Part shown: one piece after another, positions 1 to 8,220 of the stretch
Numbering within the stretch: position 1 is the stretch's first letter
Layout of the letters: each line of letters starts with the position of its first letter
Source of the DNA: Spartobacteria bacterium
Lineage (GTDB): Bacteria; Verrucomicrobiota; Verrucomicrobiia; Chthoniobacterales; Chthoniobacteraceae
Length of the DNA stretch: 64,000 nt
Reading direction: 5' to 3'
NCBI GenBank assembly: GCA_021324825.1
Contig: JAJPII010000047.1
Location: 1-64,000, forward strand
Program-made: the position numbers and the translations under genes
The notes under the pieces: generated by a model
What the model saw: only the letters and a program-made list of their open reading frames with translations
What the model was told of the DNA's origin: nothing
Databases searched by the model: none

Positions 1-990
1 ACGCCCGCGCAGACCCGCGTCTTCGATAAGCCGGGTGATGGCGGCGGCAAGCACGGCGGCGTCGCCGGGCGGGACGAGCAATCCCGTTTTCCCGTCTTCC
101 ACCAATTCGGGGATGCCCCCAACGCGCGAGCCCACCACCGCGCGGCGCATCGCGAAAGACTCCGGGATGATGCGCGATTGCGCCTCTGCTTTCGACGGCA
201 CCGCCACGATGTCGAGCGCGGCGATGGCTTCCGGGATGTTCCGCTGGAAGCCCGTCATAACGATGGCGGGTTCCTTTTCGATGCGCGCCCGGCAGGCTAT
301 CTCGAGCTTCCGTTCGCCCGTCCCCTCGCCCACCAGGATAAAGCGCGCCTCGGGGTGCGTTTTCAAAACCGTGAACGCGGCGTCGAGGAAGGTGCGGTGG
401 CCCTTCTCGCCGCGGATCATCGCCACGATGCCGATGAGCGGGGCGTCCGCCGGGATGCCGAATCTCCCGCGAAACGGCGCGCCGTCCACGGCGGGGTTGA
501 ACTCCTCCAGATCGACGAATTCCCCCACCACGTCGATGCGGCCCGCGGGGACGCCGTTCGTTTCAACAAGAGCGTCGCGAATGAGGCCGGCGGTCGCGAT
601 GACGCGGCGGCAGCCGTGTTTGTAGATGAACGACCGCACCCCGGGGTGGACGCGCAAGGTCAGGTGCCGCGAACGGACGACCGGCACGCCCGCAAGGTGA
701 AAAGGAAGGCAGAGCCACGAATCCTTGGAGCCGTGCGTGTTGATGAGGTCGATCCTGTATTTCCGCACGATGCCCCACAGCGCCAGGAATCCCGGCATGT
801 CGAGGCTGCCACGCATCGGCGCGGCCAGCACGGGCGCGCCCGCTTCTCTGCCGCGGCGGAAGAGTTCGCTCTCCGGGCCGCACGCGATGTACGCCTTGTG
901 GCCGTGCGCGTTGAGCCAGTTCGTTTCTACTACGATCCGGTGTTCGAGTCCGCCCCAGTTCGGGCTGCACTCGGTGTGGAGGATATTCAA
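1..990 (-). CDS. GT4-family glycosyltransferase, 3' end beyond the window
   Basis: This is a retaining glycosyltransferase of the GT-B fold (GT4/WaaG-like), expected to move a sugar from a nucleotide-sugar to a lipid or cell-surface glycan acceptor at the inner face of the membrane. 330 codons are visible before the left edge. The N-terminal Rossmann half starts with LNILHTECSPNWGG. The C-terminal donor-binding half starts near residue 186 (IGIVAMIRGEKGH), and the EX7E motif is seen at residues 269-277, followed by SRVGGIPELVEDGKTG. The preceding gene's TAG stop (1018-1020) lies in the same frame, so I place the start at TTG 988-990; CTG 997-999 is possible. The pair with the upstream TPR gene looks like one operon. 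Acceptor and donor cannot be told from sequence. Confidence 0.88.
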   Translation of the reverse strand, partial: MNILHTECSPNWGGLEHRIVVETNWLNAHGHKAYIACGPESELFRRGREAGAPVLAAPMRGSLDMPGFLALWGIVRKYRIDLINTHGSKDSWLCLPFHLAGVPVVRSRHLTLRVHPGVRSFIYKHGCRRVIATAGLIRDALVETNGVPAGRIDVVGEFVDLEEFNPAVDGAPFRGRFGIPADAPLIGIVAMIRGEKGHRTFLDAAFTVLKTHPEARFILVGEGTGERKLEIACRARIEKEPAIVMTGFQRNIPEAIAALDIVAVPSKAEAQSRIIPESFAMRRAVVGSRVGGIPELVEDGKTGLLVPPGDAAVLAAAITRLIEDAGLRGR

Positions 991-1017
991 CCCCCGCAGT
1001 ATGCACGGGTCGCCGCG

Positions 1018-1521
1018 CTAATTCCAGAGCCGTTGCAGATCGGGATCGTTCCGCGCGTTCTTCTTGAAGGACGAGTTGATCTGGATCGCCGCGCGGATGC
1101 ACTGGCGGGCCTTGGCAAGGTCGCCGAGGCGCGCTTCGTAACAAGCCAGGTTATAATGAAGGATGCCCGTGCGGCGGAGCCAGTGCGGGGCCGCGAGCAA
1201 CACCTGCACCGCCTGCCCTCCCTGGTTCAACTGGTCGAGCGCGAAGACTCTCTGCACGGTGAATTCCTCCTCGTCGGGATAGACCGCGTGCCCTTCGCGG
1301 GAGAGCGACTCGGCCTCTTCCCACCGCCGCATGTGCAGCAGGGCGCGGATCCGCATCCTCAGCACGGACGCGGAGTTCCGATGCTCGGAATCAACGCGGT
1401 CCAACTCCCCGAGCGCCTCTTCCGGCAAACCGAGGAAAAGGTATCCCTCCGATGCGGAGAGCGGGCGGGCCAATTCGGCGTCCGGCTCAAGTTTCTTGTG
1501 AGTCAGGTGGAGCATAATCAT
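1018..1521 (-). CDS. TPR-repeat protein
   Basis: A soluble 167-residue protein built of helical repeats. Tetratricopeptide-like units are visible around residues 25-60 (YLFLGLPEEALGELDRV), 60-90 (RALLHMRRWEEAESL) and 120-150 (LHYNLACYEARLGDLAKA). The last unit is the best match to the TPR consensus, with Y-N-L-A-C-Y and A-R-L-G-D positions. No signal peptide or membrane segment is seen. Such proteins are protein-interaction scaffolds; no catalytic residues are evident. It ends 27 bases before the glycosyltransferase start and probably shares its transcript. The 147 bases on its other side separate it from the divergent Nudix gene and should hold promoters for both. Confidence 0.8.
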   Translation of the reverse strand: MIMLHLTHKKLEPDAELARPLSASEGYLFLGLPEEALGELDRVDSEHRNSASVLRMRIRALLHMRRWEEAESLSREGHAVYPDEEEFTVQRVFALDQLNQGGQAVQVLLAAPHWLRRTGILHYNLACYEARLGDLAKARQCIRAAIQINSSFKKNARNDPDLQRLWN

Positions 1522-1668
1522 CCAGTCTCACCCATTCTGACGTGCAAAATCCGCCTTCTGTTCAAGCATTCTCATGCCTTATGGGCAGCATTGCCTGTGC
1601 CACTCCTTAATCGGGTTGTGGAGCTTTAGCGGTTGTAAGAGCGCCCCCGCGATGATGGATTTGGGGAA

Positions 1669-2142
1669 ATGCCTTTCCCCGCCGATTGGACGCCGCGCGA
1701 ACGCGCCAACCTTTGCTTCATCGTGAAGGAAGGCCGCGTCCTGCTCATCCGGAAGAAACGGGGCTTTGGCGCGGGCAAGATCAACGCCCCTGGCGGCAAG
1801 ATCGAGCCGGGCGAAACGGCGCTCGATTCCGCGATCCGCGAGACGCTGGAGGAAGTCGGCGTAACCCCGCTCTCCCCTCAAAAAAAGGGCGAACTCTTCT
1901 TTCAGTTCGCCGACGGCTACAGCCTCCATTGCGTCGTCTTCCTGGCGGGCGATTGCCTGGGCGAACCGCGGGAAACGGTCGAGGCCGCGCCGTTCTGGAC
2001 TCCGGTGGACGCCGTCCCCTTCCACGAGATGTGGGCGGATGACGCGCATTGGCTCCCCCTGCTCCTGGCGGGAAGAGCGTTCCGTGGCTACTTCACCTTT
2101 GACGGGGAGGCCCTGCTGAGCCGGGAGATCGATTGCGAATGA
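1669..2142 (+). CDS. MTH1-like Nudix hydrolase (8-oxo-purine nucleotide diphosphatase)
   Basis: This 157-residue enzyme belongs to the Nudix family and probably cleaves oxidised purine nucleoside triphosphates such as 8-oxo-dGTP to the monophosphate, cleaning the nucleotide pool. The Nudix box GX5EX7REUXEEXGU is complete at residues 43-65, with RE at 57-58 and EE at 61-62 for metal binding. It resembles animal and plant MTH1 (NUDT1) more than MutT: the KKRGFGAGK stretch just before the box and the C-terminal FRGYFTFDGEALL match MTH1-specific segments. The start ATG follows a short purine run. The stop overlaps the start of the next gene (ATGA), which argues for translational coupling. The exact substrate is inferred. 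Confidence 0.88.
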   Translation: MPFPADWTPRERANLCFIVKEGRVLLIRKKRGFGAGKINAPGGKIEPGETALDSAIRETLEEVGVTPLSPQKKGELFFQFADGYSLHCVVFLAGDCLGEPRETVEAAPFWTPVDAVPFHEMWADDAHWLPLLLAGRAFRGYFTFDGEALLSREIDCE

Positions 2143-2969
2143 AGCGCCTCCTGCTGGCCGGGAGCGGTTTTCTGGGCGGGGAGACGGCCCGGCTTTTCCG
2201 CGAAGCGGGGTGGGACGTCATCGCGCTGGCGCGGTCTTCCGCCGGCCCCTCCGTTCTCGCTTGCGATATAACCGTCGAATCCGCGTTGGAGGAGTTGCGC
2301 GGGCGCATCGGCGGGGTGGACGCGATCCTTCACTGCGCCAGCTCGGGTCGCGGCGGCGCGGAGGAATACCGCCGCATCTATCTGCTCGGCGCGCAAAATC
2401 TCCTGCGTACGTTCGGGCCGGCGCCTTTCCTCTTCACGAGCAGCACCTCCGTTTACGCGCAGACGGACGGTTCCTGGGTGGATGAGGATTCGCCCGCCGA
2501 ACCCGCGCGCGAGACGGGCCGCATCCTCCGGCTCGCGGAGGAGTTCGTGCTGGAGCGCGGGGGAGCCGTGGCGCGGCTGGCGGGCTTGTACGGGCCCGGG
2601 CGCTTCGTCCTTCTCGACAAATTCCTGGATGGCCGCGCGGTCATCGAGGGCGACGGGATGCGGCGGCTTAACCATATCCATCGCGATGACGCCGCGAGCG
2701 CGCTCTTTTTCCTGCTGAACCACGCGCGCCAGGGCGTTTACAACGTGGCCGACGATTGCCCGCTAACCCAGTTTGAATGCCATGAATGGCTGTCCCAATA
2801 TTTCCACAGGCCGCTGCCGCCGCGCGGGCCGGTGGACCGCGACCGCAAGCGCGGCTGGACCAGCAAGCGCGTAAGCAACCGTAAACTCCGCCGGCTTGGC
2901 TGGAAGTGCGCGCACCCTTCCTTCAAGGAAGCGGTTCCCGGTCTCGCGCAAAGTAACGCTGCCGGATGA
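2139..2969 (+). CDS. NAD(P)-dependent epimerase/SDR family protein (YeeZ-like)
   Basis: A 276-residue extended short-chain dehydrogenase/reductase-type protein. The dinucleotide-binding loop GSGFLG is at residues 8-13 right after the first strand (MKRLLLA), a Ser/Thr-rich strand (TSSTSVYAQ) sits where the catalytic Ser lies, and a YGPGRF segment is typical of NAD-dependent epimerases. The full YxxxK motif is not obvious, as in YeeZ-type proteins whose function is unknown. The ATG at 2139 overlaps the upstream Nudix stop by four bases; a TTG six bases earlier is the alternative. Its 3' end overlaps the convergent gene by 47 bases, an unusually long tail-to-tail overlap. Confidence 0.75.
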   Translation: MKRLLLAGSGFLGGETARLFREAGWDVIALARSSAGPSVLACDITVESALEELRGRIGGVDAILHCASSGRGGAEEYRRIYLLGAQNLLRTFGPAPFLFTSSTSVYAQTDGSWVDEDSPAEPARETGRILRLAEEFVLERGGAVARLAGLYGPGRFVLLDKFLDGRAVIEGDGMRRLNHIHRDDAASALFFLLNHARQGVYNVADDCPLTQFECHEWLSQYFHRPLPPRGPVDRDRKRGWTSKRVSNRKLRRLGWKCAHPSFKEAVPGLAQSNAAG

Positions 2970-4380
2970 CGCCGGCCACGAGCACGGCCAGCGCCACGAA
3001 CAACGCGCCCAAGGGGGTCGCCCTGGGATGCCACGCGGGCGCCGTGACGAAATACACCGGTTGCGACGGACGCGAGCGCACCCCTTTCGCGTCAATGGAA
3101 CGCGCGCGGAATCCATACGGGAACGCTGGGACGAGCCCCTTCACGCTGGCGATGACCTCGTCCCCCGAATTCGTGTAGGAGACATCGCGGAGCGGCAGCC
3201 ACACGACCCGCAAGTTCCCCTGCGCGTCGAGGGAGATGTTGCGCGCCTCCAACTGGTAGCGGAGATTTCCCGGCTCGGGCGCGATCCAATCCGCCTGGCA
3301 GGATGTCGACCCGATGCGTGTGATCCGAACGGAAGCGATCCGGCGGACGGGGGAAACAGGCGCGCTTTGGGAACGCTCCGGCTCATTTACGACAACGGCG
3401 GCTGGTTGCGGCGCGCCCTTCGCTTCCACGGCAGCCACCTTGGCCCGGACGCGAATGTCGAAGCCTCCCCCTCCGTCGACGCGGATCGACTTCTCGAAAT
3501 TCCCCGGTTCGTCGGCCTCCAGTTCCACGGTGACCGCTTTCTCCGCGCCCGGCTCCAACGGAAACGAGCCGTCGTCGATCCGGAACGGCGGAGGCGCCGA
3601 AAGGGTGACGTTGGCGCGCGATCCCCCCACGTTTTTGATCGTGAAGCTCGTGGTGAAGTCGTTTCCCGCAACCGTTTCACCGAACGAAACCGAGTCCGGA
3701 ACCGCGCGCAGAATCGGCCCGACAACCGGCGCGCGAACGGGGAGCGCCATCCCCCAGAGCGGCGTGGAAAGCCGGATCGATTCCTCGATCGGCTGCAAGT
3801 CGTCGGGCGCGGTCTTCACCATCACTATCTTTTTGCCGCCCGCCGCCAGCTCCACCCTGCCCGGCCCCTGGAGGCGCGCGGGCAAGTCGATCTTGATCGT
3901 CTCGACTTCGCCTGTCCCGTTGGCTATTTCGAGGCAACCGCTTCGCACCGCGTCGTCCTTCTCCGCGCGCAGCCCAAGCAGGGCGGGCAGAACGCTGAAC
4001 GGCGCCTTGACGCTCGCGTGCAGCGCCGTCACGCGCTCCGGGTAGTCCGAGTATTTCGCCTCGCCGTTGAACTCGCCGACGCTTCCCGCCGTGAACCCTA
4101 GGACGAATGTCTCCTTCGCCCCCGGCCCCAGCCGGTAGTGCGCCCGCCCGGCGATCTCCCACGGCTTATCGACATCCAGCGTTCCTTCGATGGTCCCGGA
4201 ACCCTGATTCTCCACCGTCATCTCTCTTTTCACGGCGGCTCCCACGGTCATTTCGCCGAAATCGACTTTGTCAGGAGTAGAGAAAATGGGAGGCGTATCC
4301 GCGTTGGGAGAAGCGTCGATCTCCGCGTGGACGGAGAGGGTCAATGCAACCACGAGCGCCAGGCGCAAAAAAAGTGCCAT
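2923..4380 (-). CDS. Secreted, membrane-anchored protein with Ig-like (ASH/DUF1573-type) and fibronectin type III domains
   Basis: 485 residues with a signal peptide (hydrophobic residues 2-18, ending around HAEIDA). Two Ig-like ASH/MSP-type beta-sandwich repeats follow: the first near residues 35-125 (STPDKVDFGEMTVGAA), the second near 225-310 (VPDSVSFGETVAG). Both have the 'FG...VG' and 'N.G' strand pattern. A fibronectin III-like domain lies at about 345-440 (YQLEARNISLD). A C-terminal transmembrane helix (LGALFVALAVLVAGVI) and a short basic tail end the protein. It probably sits in the periplasm tethered to the inner membrane and acts as a binding scaffold. No enzyme motif is seen. It is divergent from prmC, with 90 bases between the starts. 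Confidence 0.72.
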   Translation of the reverse strand: MALFLRLALVVALTLSVHAEIDASPNADTPPIFSTPDKVDFGEMTVGAAVKREMTVENQGSGTIEGTLDVDKPWEIAGRAHYRLGPGAKETFVLGFTAGSVGEFNGEAKYSDYPERVTALHASVKAPFSVLPALLGLRAEKDDAVRSGCLEIANGTGEVETIKIDLPARLQGPGRVELAAGGKKIVMVKTAPDDLQPIEESIRLSTPLWGMALPVRAPVVGPILRAVPDSVSFGETVAGNDFTTSFTIKNVGGSRANVTLSAPPPFRIDDGSFPLEPGAEKAVTVELEADEPGNFEKSIRVDGGGGFDIRVRAKVAAVEAKGAPQPAAVVVNEPERSQSAPVSPVRRIASVRITRIGSTSCQADWIAPEPGNLRYQLEARNISLDAQGNLRVVWLPLRDVSYTNSGDEVIASVKGLVPAFPYGFRARSIDAKGVRSRPSQPVYFVTAPAWHPRATPLGALFVALAVLVAGVIRQRYFARDREPLP

Positions 4381-4470
4381 CGTGGCGATCCTCTCATCAC
4401 GGCGGCCATCGGAAAAGGCTCAATCTGCTTTGGGATTGTGCAGGGATTCCCGCGTGAGAGAATCGGCGCC

Positions 4471-5316
4471 ATGTCTTCCAAGACAATCGTCGAGGTCATC
4501 CAGGCCACGACCGCGTACCTCGCCAGGCACGGCGTCGAGAACGCCCGCCTGAATAGCGAGCTGCTGCTGGGCCACGTGCTCAAACAGAAACGGATAGACC
4601 TTTACCTCGCCGCCGACCGCGCCCTGACGGAAGCCGAATTGAACCCCCTGCGCGAACTGGTGCGGAAACGCGCGCGCCGCGAACCGCTCCAGCACCTGCT
4701 CGGAACCGTCGAGTTTTTTGGCCGGTCTTTCAAGGTCGACGCCCGCGCGCTGATCCCCCGCCCCGAAACGGAGCAACTCGTGGAATTGATCCTCGCCCAA
4801 CCTCTCCCGCCCGATGCATCCATCCTCGACGTGGGCGCGGGCTGCGGAGTCATCGCGCTGACCCTCGCGGCGGAACGCGGGCAATCGACCGTCACCGCCA
4901 TCGACATCTCCGAGGAGGCGCTCAACCTCGCGCGGGAGAACGCCCGCGACCTGGGGCTGGAAGGCCGGGTCGCCTTCCGGCGGGGCGATCTGCTGGAAGG
5001 TACAACCGAGACCTTCGATCTCATCGTGGCGAATCTCCCTTATATCCCCACCGGTGTTCTTCCAACCCTGGCGGAAGAAGTGCGCCATGACCCGGCCCTG
5101 GCTCTCGATGGCGGGGCGAACGGCCTCACCCTCATTACGAAACTTGCTTCCTCCGCCCCCGCGCGGCTCCGCCCGGGCGGACGCATCGCCCTGGAAATCG
5201 GCCATGACCAGTCCTCTTCTCTCGTCTCCGAGATGGAGCGGCTCCGCTATCAAGACATCCGCCCCGGAAAAGACTACCAGGGCAGGCAGAGATTTCTGTT
5301 TGCGGCGCGCGGATAA
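4471..5316 (+). CDS. prmC: Peptide chain release factor N5-glutamine methyltransferase
   Basis: PrmC methylates the glutamine of the GGQ motif of release factors RF1/RF2, using S-adenosylmethionine. At 281 residues its length is normal. The N-terminal helical release-factor-binding domain covers about residues 1-85, with the family signature QHLLGTVEFFG at 74-84 and LIPRPETEQLVE at 94-105. The SAM loop is ILDVGAGCGVIAL (118-130). The active-site NPPY tetrapeptide reads NLPY at 188-191; the N and Y that contact the glutamine are kept, but the first proline is replaced by leucine. The ATG at 4471 was chosen because the family alignment starts there, although the frame is open further upstream. 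murA begins 20 bases downstream, so the two are likely co-transcribed. Confidence 0.93.
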   Translation: MSSKTIVEVIQATTAYLARHGVENARLNSELLLGHVLKQKRIDLYLAADRALTEAELNPLRELVRKRARREPLQHLLGTVEFFGRSFKVDARALIPRPETEQLVELILAQPLPPDASILDVGAGCGVIALTLAAERGQSTVTAIDISEEALNLARENARDLGLEGRVAFRRGDLLEGTTETFDLIVANLPYIPTGVLPTLAEEVRHDPALALDGGANGLTLITKLASSAPARLRPGGRIALEIGHDQSSSLVSEMERLRYQDIRPGKDYQGRQRFLFAARG

Positions 5317-5336
5317 AAATCTAACTTTCAGGTCAG

Positions 5337-6596
5337 ATGGATAAAATCCTCGTCCACGGAGGCCCCCGGCTTTCCGGCTCCGTAAGAATCAGCGGTTCAA
5401 AAAATTCCGCGCTGCCGATCCTGGCCGCGACGCTCCTCACGCGCGAACAATGCGTCATCCATCACGTCCCCGACCTGAGCGACGTGCATTACATGCTGCA
5501 AATCCTGACCCATCTCGGCGCGGAAGTGGAGCGGGCGAGCGGCACCGTCACCGTCCAGGCCGGGAAAATCACGACGAACGCCCCCTACGACATCGTCCGC
5601 AAGATGCGCGCCTCCGTCTGCGTGCTGGGGCCGCTGCTCAGCCGCGCGAAAGAAGCCACCGTCTCGCTCCCGGGCGGCTGCGTCATCGGCGACCGGCCCA
5701 TCGACCTGCACCTGAAGGGTTTTGAATCGCTGGGCGCCAGCTACCGCGTGGAAGCCGGCAACGTAAAGGTCTTCGCCTCCCGGCTGAACGGCGCCGTTTG
5801 TAACCTGCGGGGGAAGTTCGGCTCCACCGTGCTCGGCACCGACAACGTCATGATGGCCGCCGTCCTCGCGGAAGGAACGACGGTCATCGAAGGAGCCGCC
5901 GCCGAGCCCGAAGTCGTCGATCTCGCGAATTTCCTCAACGCGATGGGCGCCAAAGTCGAAGGCGCGGGCACCCGCCGGATCATCGTGGAAGGCGTCGCCG
6001 AGCTTCACGGCGCGGAACACGCCGTCATCCCCGACCGCATCGAAGCGGGGACCTTCCTCGTGGCCGCGGCGATTTCGGGGGATCAGGTCACTCTCCAGCG
6101 CGTCGCCCCGAGCCATCTGCAATCCGTCATCGACGCGCTCAGGAAGGCCGGCTTCCTTATCCATACGACAGAAACCTCCCTCACCCTTCACGGCAACGGC
6201 GCGTCGAAATCCCTCGAACTCGCCACCGAGCCGTATCCCGGATTCCCCACCGACATGCAGGCGCAGATGTGCGCGCTCTTCAGCAGGACGGACGGCATCA
6301 GCGTCATCACGGAAAACGTCTTTCCCCAGCGTTTCATGCACGTCTCCGAGTTGAAGCGCATGGGAGCGGCCATCCAGCTCGAAGGAGCCACCGCGGTCAT
6401 CCAGGGCGTCGAGCGCCTCAGCGGGGCGCCCGTCATGGCGAGCGACCTGCGCGCATCCGCCGCGCTCGTTCTCGCGGGCTTGCAAGCGGACGGCGTAACG
6501 GAAGTGAACCGCGTCTATCACATAGACCGGGGCTACGAGCAGATCGACGAAAAGCTGAACGCCCTCGGCGCGCAGATCGAACGCGTCAAGGCTTGA
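5337..6596 (+). CDS. murA: UDP-N-acetylglucosamine 1-carboxyvinyltransferase
   Basis: MurA transfers enolpyruvate from phosphoenolpyruvate to UDP-GlcNAc, the first committed step of peptidoglycan synthesis in the cytoplasm. The 419-residue length matches the family. The substrate-binding SKNSALP motif has Lys22 and Asn23 at the same numbers as in E. coli. The catalytic cysteine is at position 115 in PGGCVIGDRPIDLH, so the enzyme should be of the fosfomycin-sensitive type. DRGYE-like residues near the end (HIDRGYEQIDEKL) complete the second domain. It follows prmC closely. A tRNA-Thr gene starts 113 bases downstream. Confidence 0.96.
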   Translation: MDKILVHGGPRLSGSVRISGSKNSALPILAATLLTREQCVIHHVPDLSDVHYMLQILTHLGAEVERASGTVTVQAGKITTNAPYDIVRKMRASVCVLGPLLSRAKEATVSLPGGCVIGDRPIDLHLKGFESLGASYRVEAGNVKVFASRLNGAVCNLRGKFGSTVLGTDNVMMAAVLAEGTTVIEGAAAEPEVVDLANFLNAMGAKVEGAGTRRIIVEGVAELHGAEHAVIPDRIEAGTFLVAAAISGDQVTLQRVAPSHLQSVIDALRKAGFLIHTTETSLTLHGNGASKSLELATEPYPGFPTDMQAQMCALFSRTDGISVITENVFPQRFMHVSELKRMGAAIQLEGATAVIQGVERLSGAPVMASDLRASAALVLAGLQADGVTEVNRVYHIDRGYEQIDEKLNALGAQIERVKA

Positions 6597-6672
6597 ACCT
6601 GCGTTGCGCGCGGAGTCATCACAGGCAATTCGGCCCGGGCGACAGTACCTCCCACATTTTGGCGTTGAAAGA

Positions 6673-6700
6673 TTGAACTCCCGGGCCTTGCGTATAGATT
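6673..6700 (+). promoter_or_regulatory. Candidate sigma-70 promoter of tRNA-Thr
   Basis: TTGAAC (6673-6678) and TAGATT (6695-6700) are 16 bases apart, and the -10 end lies 9 bases before the tRNA 5' end. TATAGA at 6693-6698 is an alternative -10 with a shorter spacer. This is pattern matching only. Confidence 0.4.
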
Positions 6701-6709
6701 TGGGCAAGC

Positions 6710-6782
6710 GCCGGCATAGCTCAGTTGGTAGAGCAGCTGATTTGTAATCAGCAGGTCATCGGTTCGAGCCCGATTGCCGGCT
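6710..6782 (+). tRNA. tRNA-Thr (anticodon TGT)
   Basis: All four arms fold: acceptor GCCGGCA/TGCCGGC, D arm GCTC/GAGC, anticodon stem GCTGA/TCAGC with loop TTTGTAA, and T stem ATCGG/CCGAT with loop TTCGAGC. It is 73 bases long with discriminator T. The 3' CCA is not encoded: the bases after the discriminator are CCC. The displaced second copy of the 3' half at 9936-9979 is followed by A and so does read T-CCA, which suggests that the present 3' half came with the integrated island. Confidence 0.97.
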
Positions 6783-6784
6783 CC
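6741..6784 (+). repeat. Left attachment site (attL-like) inside tRNA-Thr
   Basis: 44 bases from the anticodon loop through the tRNA 3' end are repeated at 9936-9979 with only two differences, both in the T loop/stem region (GAGCCC here, GAATCC there). The spacing is 3195 bases. A tRNA 3'-half duplication is the usual footprint of tyrosine-recombinase integration. Confidence 0.85.
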
Positions 6785-7160
6785 CTCAGCCTGAGGGACT
6801 TACATCCGTCTTGTAGCAGAGTGTGAAAATCAGCAGGTCGGTTGCCCGAAACTGCTTTTTCACGATGTCGCTCCGGCCTTGCCGAAGCCGTTCGCATAAG
6901 CTTTCTTCGCATTTTTGTCGTTGAAAGCGGCGTGCGACTGCGTGGTGTGTTGAGAAATTCCCGACGGTGTCGGGAGAATCCGCGGCGCAATTTTTCAAAT
7001 GCCCGCTGGCATGGCAATCCCGGCACCGCCTTCGCGACTCCGCACATGTGCATGCCGTCTTCCTCGAAGGTCGGCTGTCGCAAATTTATTCAAGCCGCCG
7101 GAAAACACGTCGCCGGATTGGAGTGCGAAATCGGCGGGGAACTGCCACGATGAGAAGTCC
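6785..7160. other. Island left end without a convincing gene
   Basis: Several short frames are open here but none has a recognisable product. One antisense frame runs into the tRNA and ends in the string AIGLEPMTC, a well-known false protein made by reading a tRNA backwards. AATCAGCAGGTC at 6828-6839 repeats part of the tRNA anticodon/variable region and may be a remnant of another attachment core. The segment probably carries the promoter for the zeta-like gene. Confidence 0.5.
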
Positions 7161-7994
7161 ATGTATTACGAGGGGCCGTTGCGGATTTTGAAAACTGAAA
7201 CGCTCTCCGCCGATGAGGCCGAGGTCGAGGCGCGCTTTGCGGCGCTGGTGCAAACGCACCTGGATGAAATCATCGCGGAATACGAAGCGCGATTCGGCAG
7301 CGTCATCGACACGGATCGGGCGCGCGAATTTTCGCCAGACTACTGCGCTTCAAAGGCGTCGAGGACGCGGTACTCGCAAGCCGTCTATCAGCCAGCAAAA
7401 GCGTTGGCTGATGAGATTTTCCGACGGGAAATCATCAAAGTCGCGCCCGCAGAAGGGTGGCGCATTCTGTTCACGAGTGGCGGCACTGGTGCCGGCAAAA
7501 GCACGGCGCTGGCATGGTTGAGCGAGGAACCACAGACGGACGATCAATACGACATTCTTGTCGATGGATCGTTGTCCGATCATCCGGCCGCGCGGGCGAA
7601 AATCCGGGAGGCGCTCGCGCTTGGGCATCGAGTGACGGTGATACACGTTTTTCGCGCCTTTGCCGAAACGGTGCGGCTGGCGGTGAAGCGAGCTATCGCA
7701 ATGGGCCGGGCCGTCACGCTGGACAACATCGCGGCCACGCATTTCCGCTCCCGCGAAGCGCTTTTCAAGCTCGTGGAGGAGTTCGGCACTCGAATCAAAG
7801 TCCGCGTTCTCGAAAACTGCGGCAACGAGCCTTCGCGAGTCATCTCGGTGCCTGAACTCGCCAGCAAGCAGGGCGACAGCGTTGACCGATTGCGCGAAAT
7901 GGCGCATAGTGTCTTCACCGATGAGTTCGCCAGCCTCAAAAATGATCATCCCGAAATCTATGAAGCCTTCCTCCAAAAAGGTTCCCGCCGATAA
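7161..7994 (+). CDS. Zeta-toxin-like P-loop kinase
   Basis: 277 residues. The Walker A motif GGTGAGKST lies near residues 110-118 after a helical N-terminus, followed by DILVDGSLSD and the long basic segment RVTVIHVFRAFAETVRLAVKRA. This order resembles zeta-toxin/AAA_33 kinases, which phosphorylate UDP-N-acetylglucosamine or other small substrates and poison cell-wall synthesis. No epsilon-type antitoxin is visible upstream. A small ORF overlaps the 3' end. The ATG at 7161 was chosen because the frame upstream lacks a homology-like pattern and reads through AT-rich non-coding sequence. It could instead be a non-toxic P-loop phosphotransferase of the same fold. Confidence 0.68.
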   Translation: MYYEGPLRILKTETLSADEAEVEARFAALVQTHLDEIIAEYEARFGSVIDTDRAREFSPDYCASKASRTRYSQAVYQPAKALADEIFRREIIKVAPAEGWRILFTSGGTGAGKSTALAWLSEEPQTDDQYDILVDGSLSDHPAARAKIREALALGHRVTVIHVFRAFAETVRLAVKRAIAMGRAVTLDNIAATHFRSREALFKLVEEFGTRIKVRVLENCGNEPSRVISVPELASKQGDSVDRLREMAHSVFTDEFASLKNDHPEIYEAFLQKGSRR

Positions 7995-8112
7995 AAGTCA
8001 GCGACATGCAACGGACGCGGCAGACGAATCCTTGGCAGACCGCACCGCCGCCCGCATCGTCGCTGCCTTCAACAAGGCCCAGCGCAGCGGGAAGTTTCCG
8101 AAAGTTTATTGA
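7960..8112 (+). CDS. Small basic protein overlapping the zeta-like gene
   Basis: A 50-residue frame starts at ATG 7960, overlapping the last 35 bases of the zeta-like gene in another frame. It is rich in Lys, Arg, Ala and Asp (DESLADRTAARIVAAFNKAQ), which predicts one amphipathic helix. Overlap with a toxin-like gene is the arrangement expected of a coupled partner such as an antitoxin, but no known antitoxin family is recognised. It may be a chance frame. Confidence 0.4.
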   Translation: MKPSSKKVPADKSQRHATDAADESLADRTAARIVAAFNKAQRSGKFPKVY

Positions 8113-8220
8113 GCGCTGACCCGTGCAGATTTCAGTGCGGAAAGGTCGCGGCGAGCCGAGTGCCAAGACGACAATGTTTTATAGAAAAAAAGTGCTGGGT
8201 AGCACCAGAATGGAAGCCTG

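Noticed and set aside
178-1629. A 483-codon plus-strand frame across the glycosyltransferase and TPR genes
   Set aside because: It crosses two minus-strand genes that have clear domain patterns. It is Arg/Asp/His/Val-rich and lacks motifs.
6748-7083. A minus-strand frame ending in AIGLEPMTC
   Set aside because: The C-terminus is the reverse of the tRNA-Thr gene, a common artefact in gene lists.
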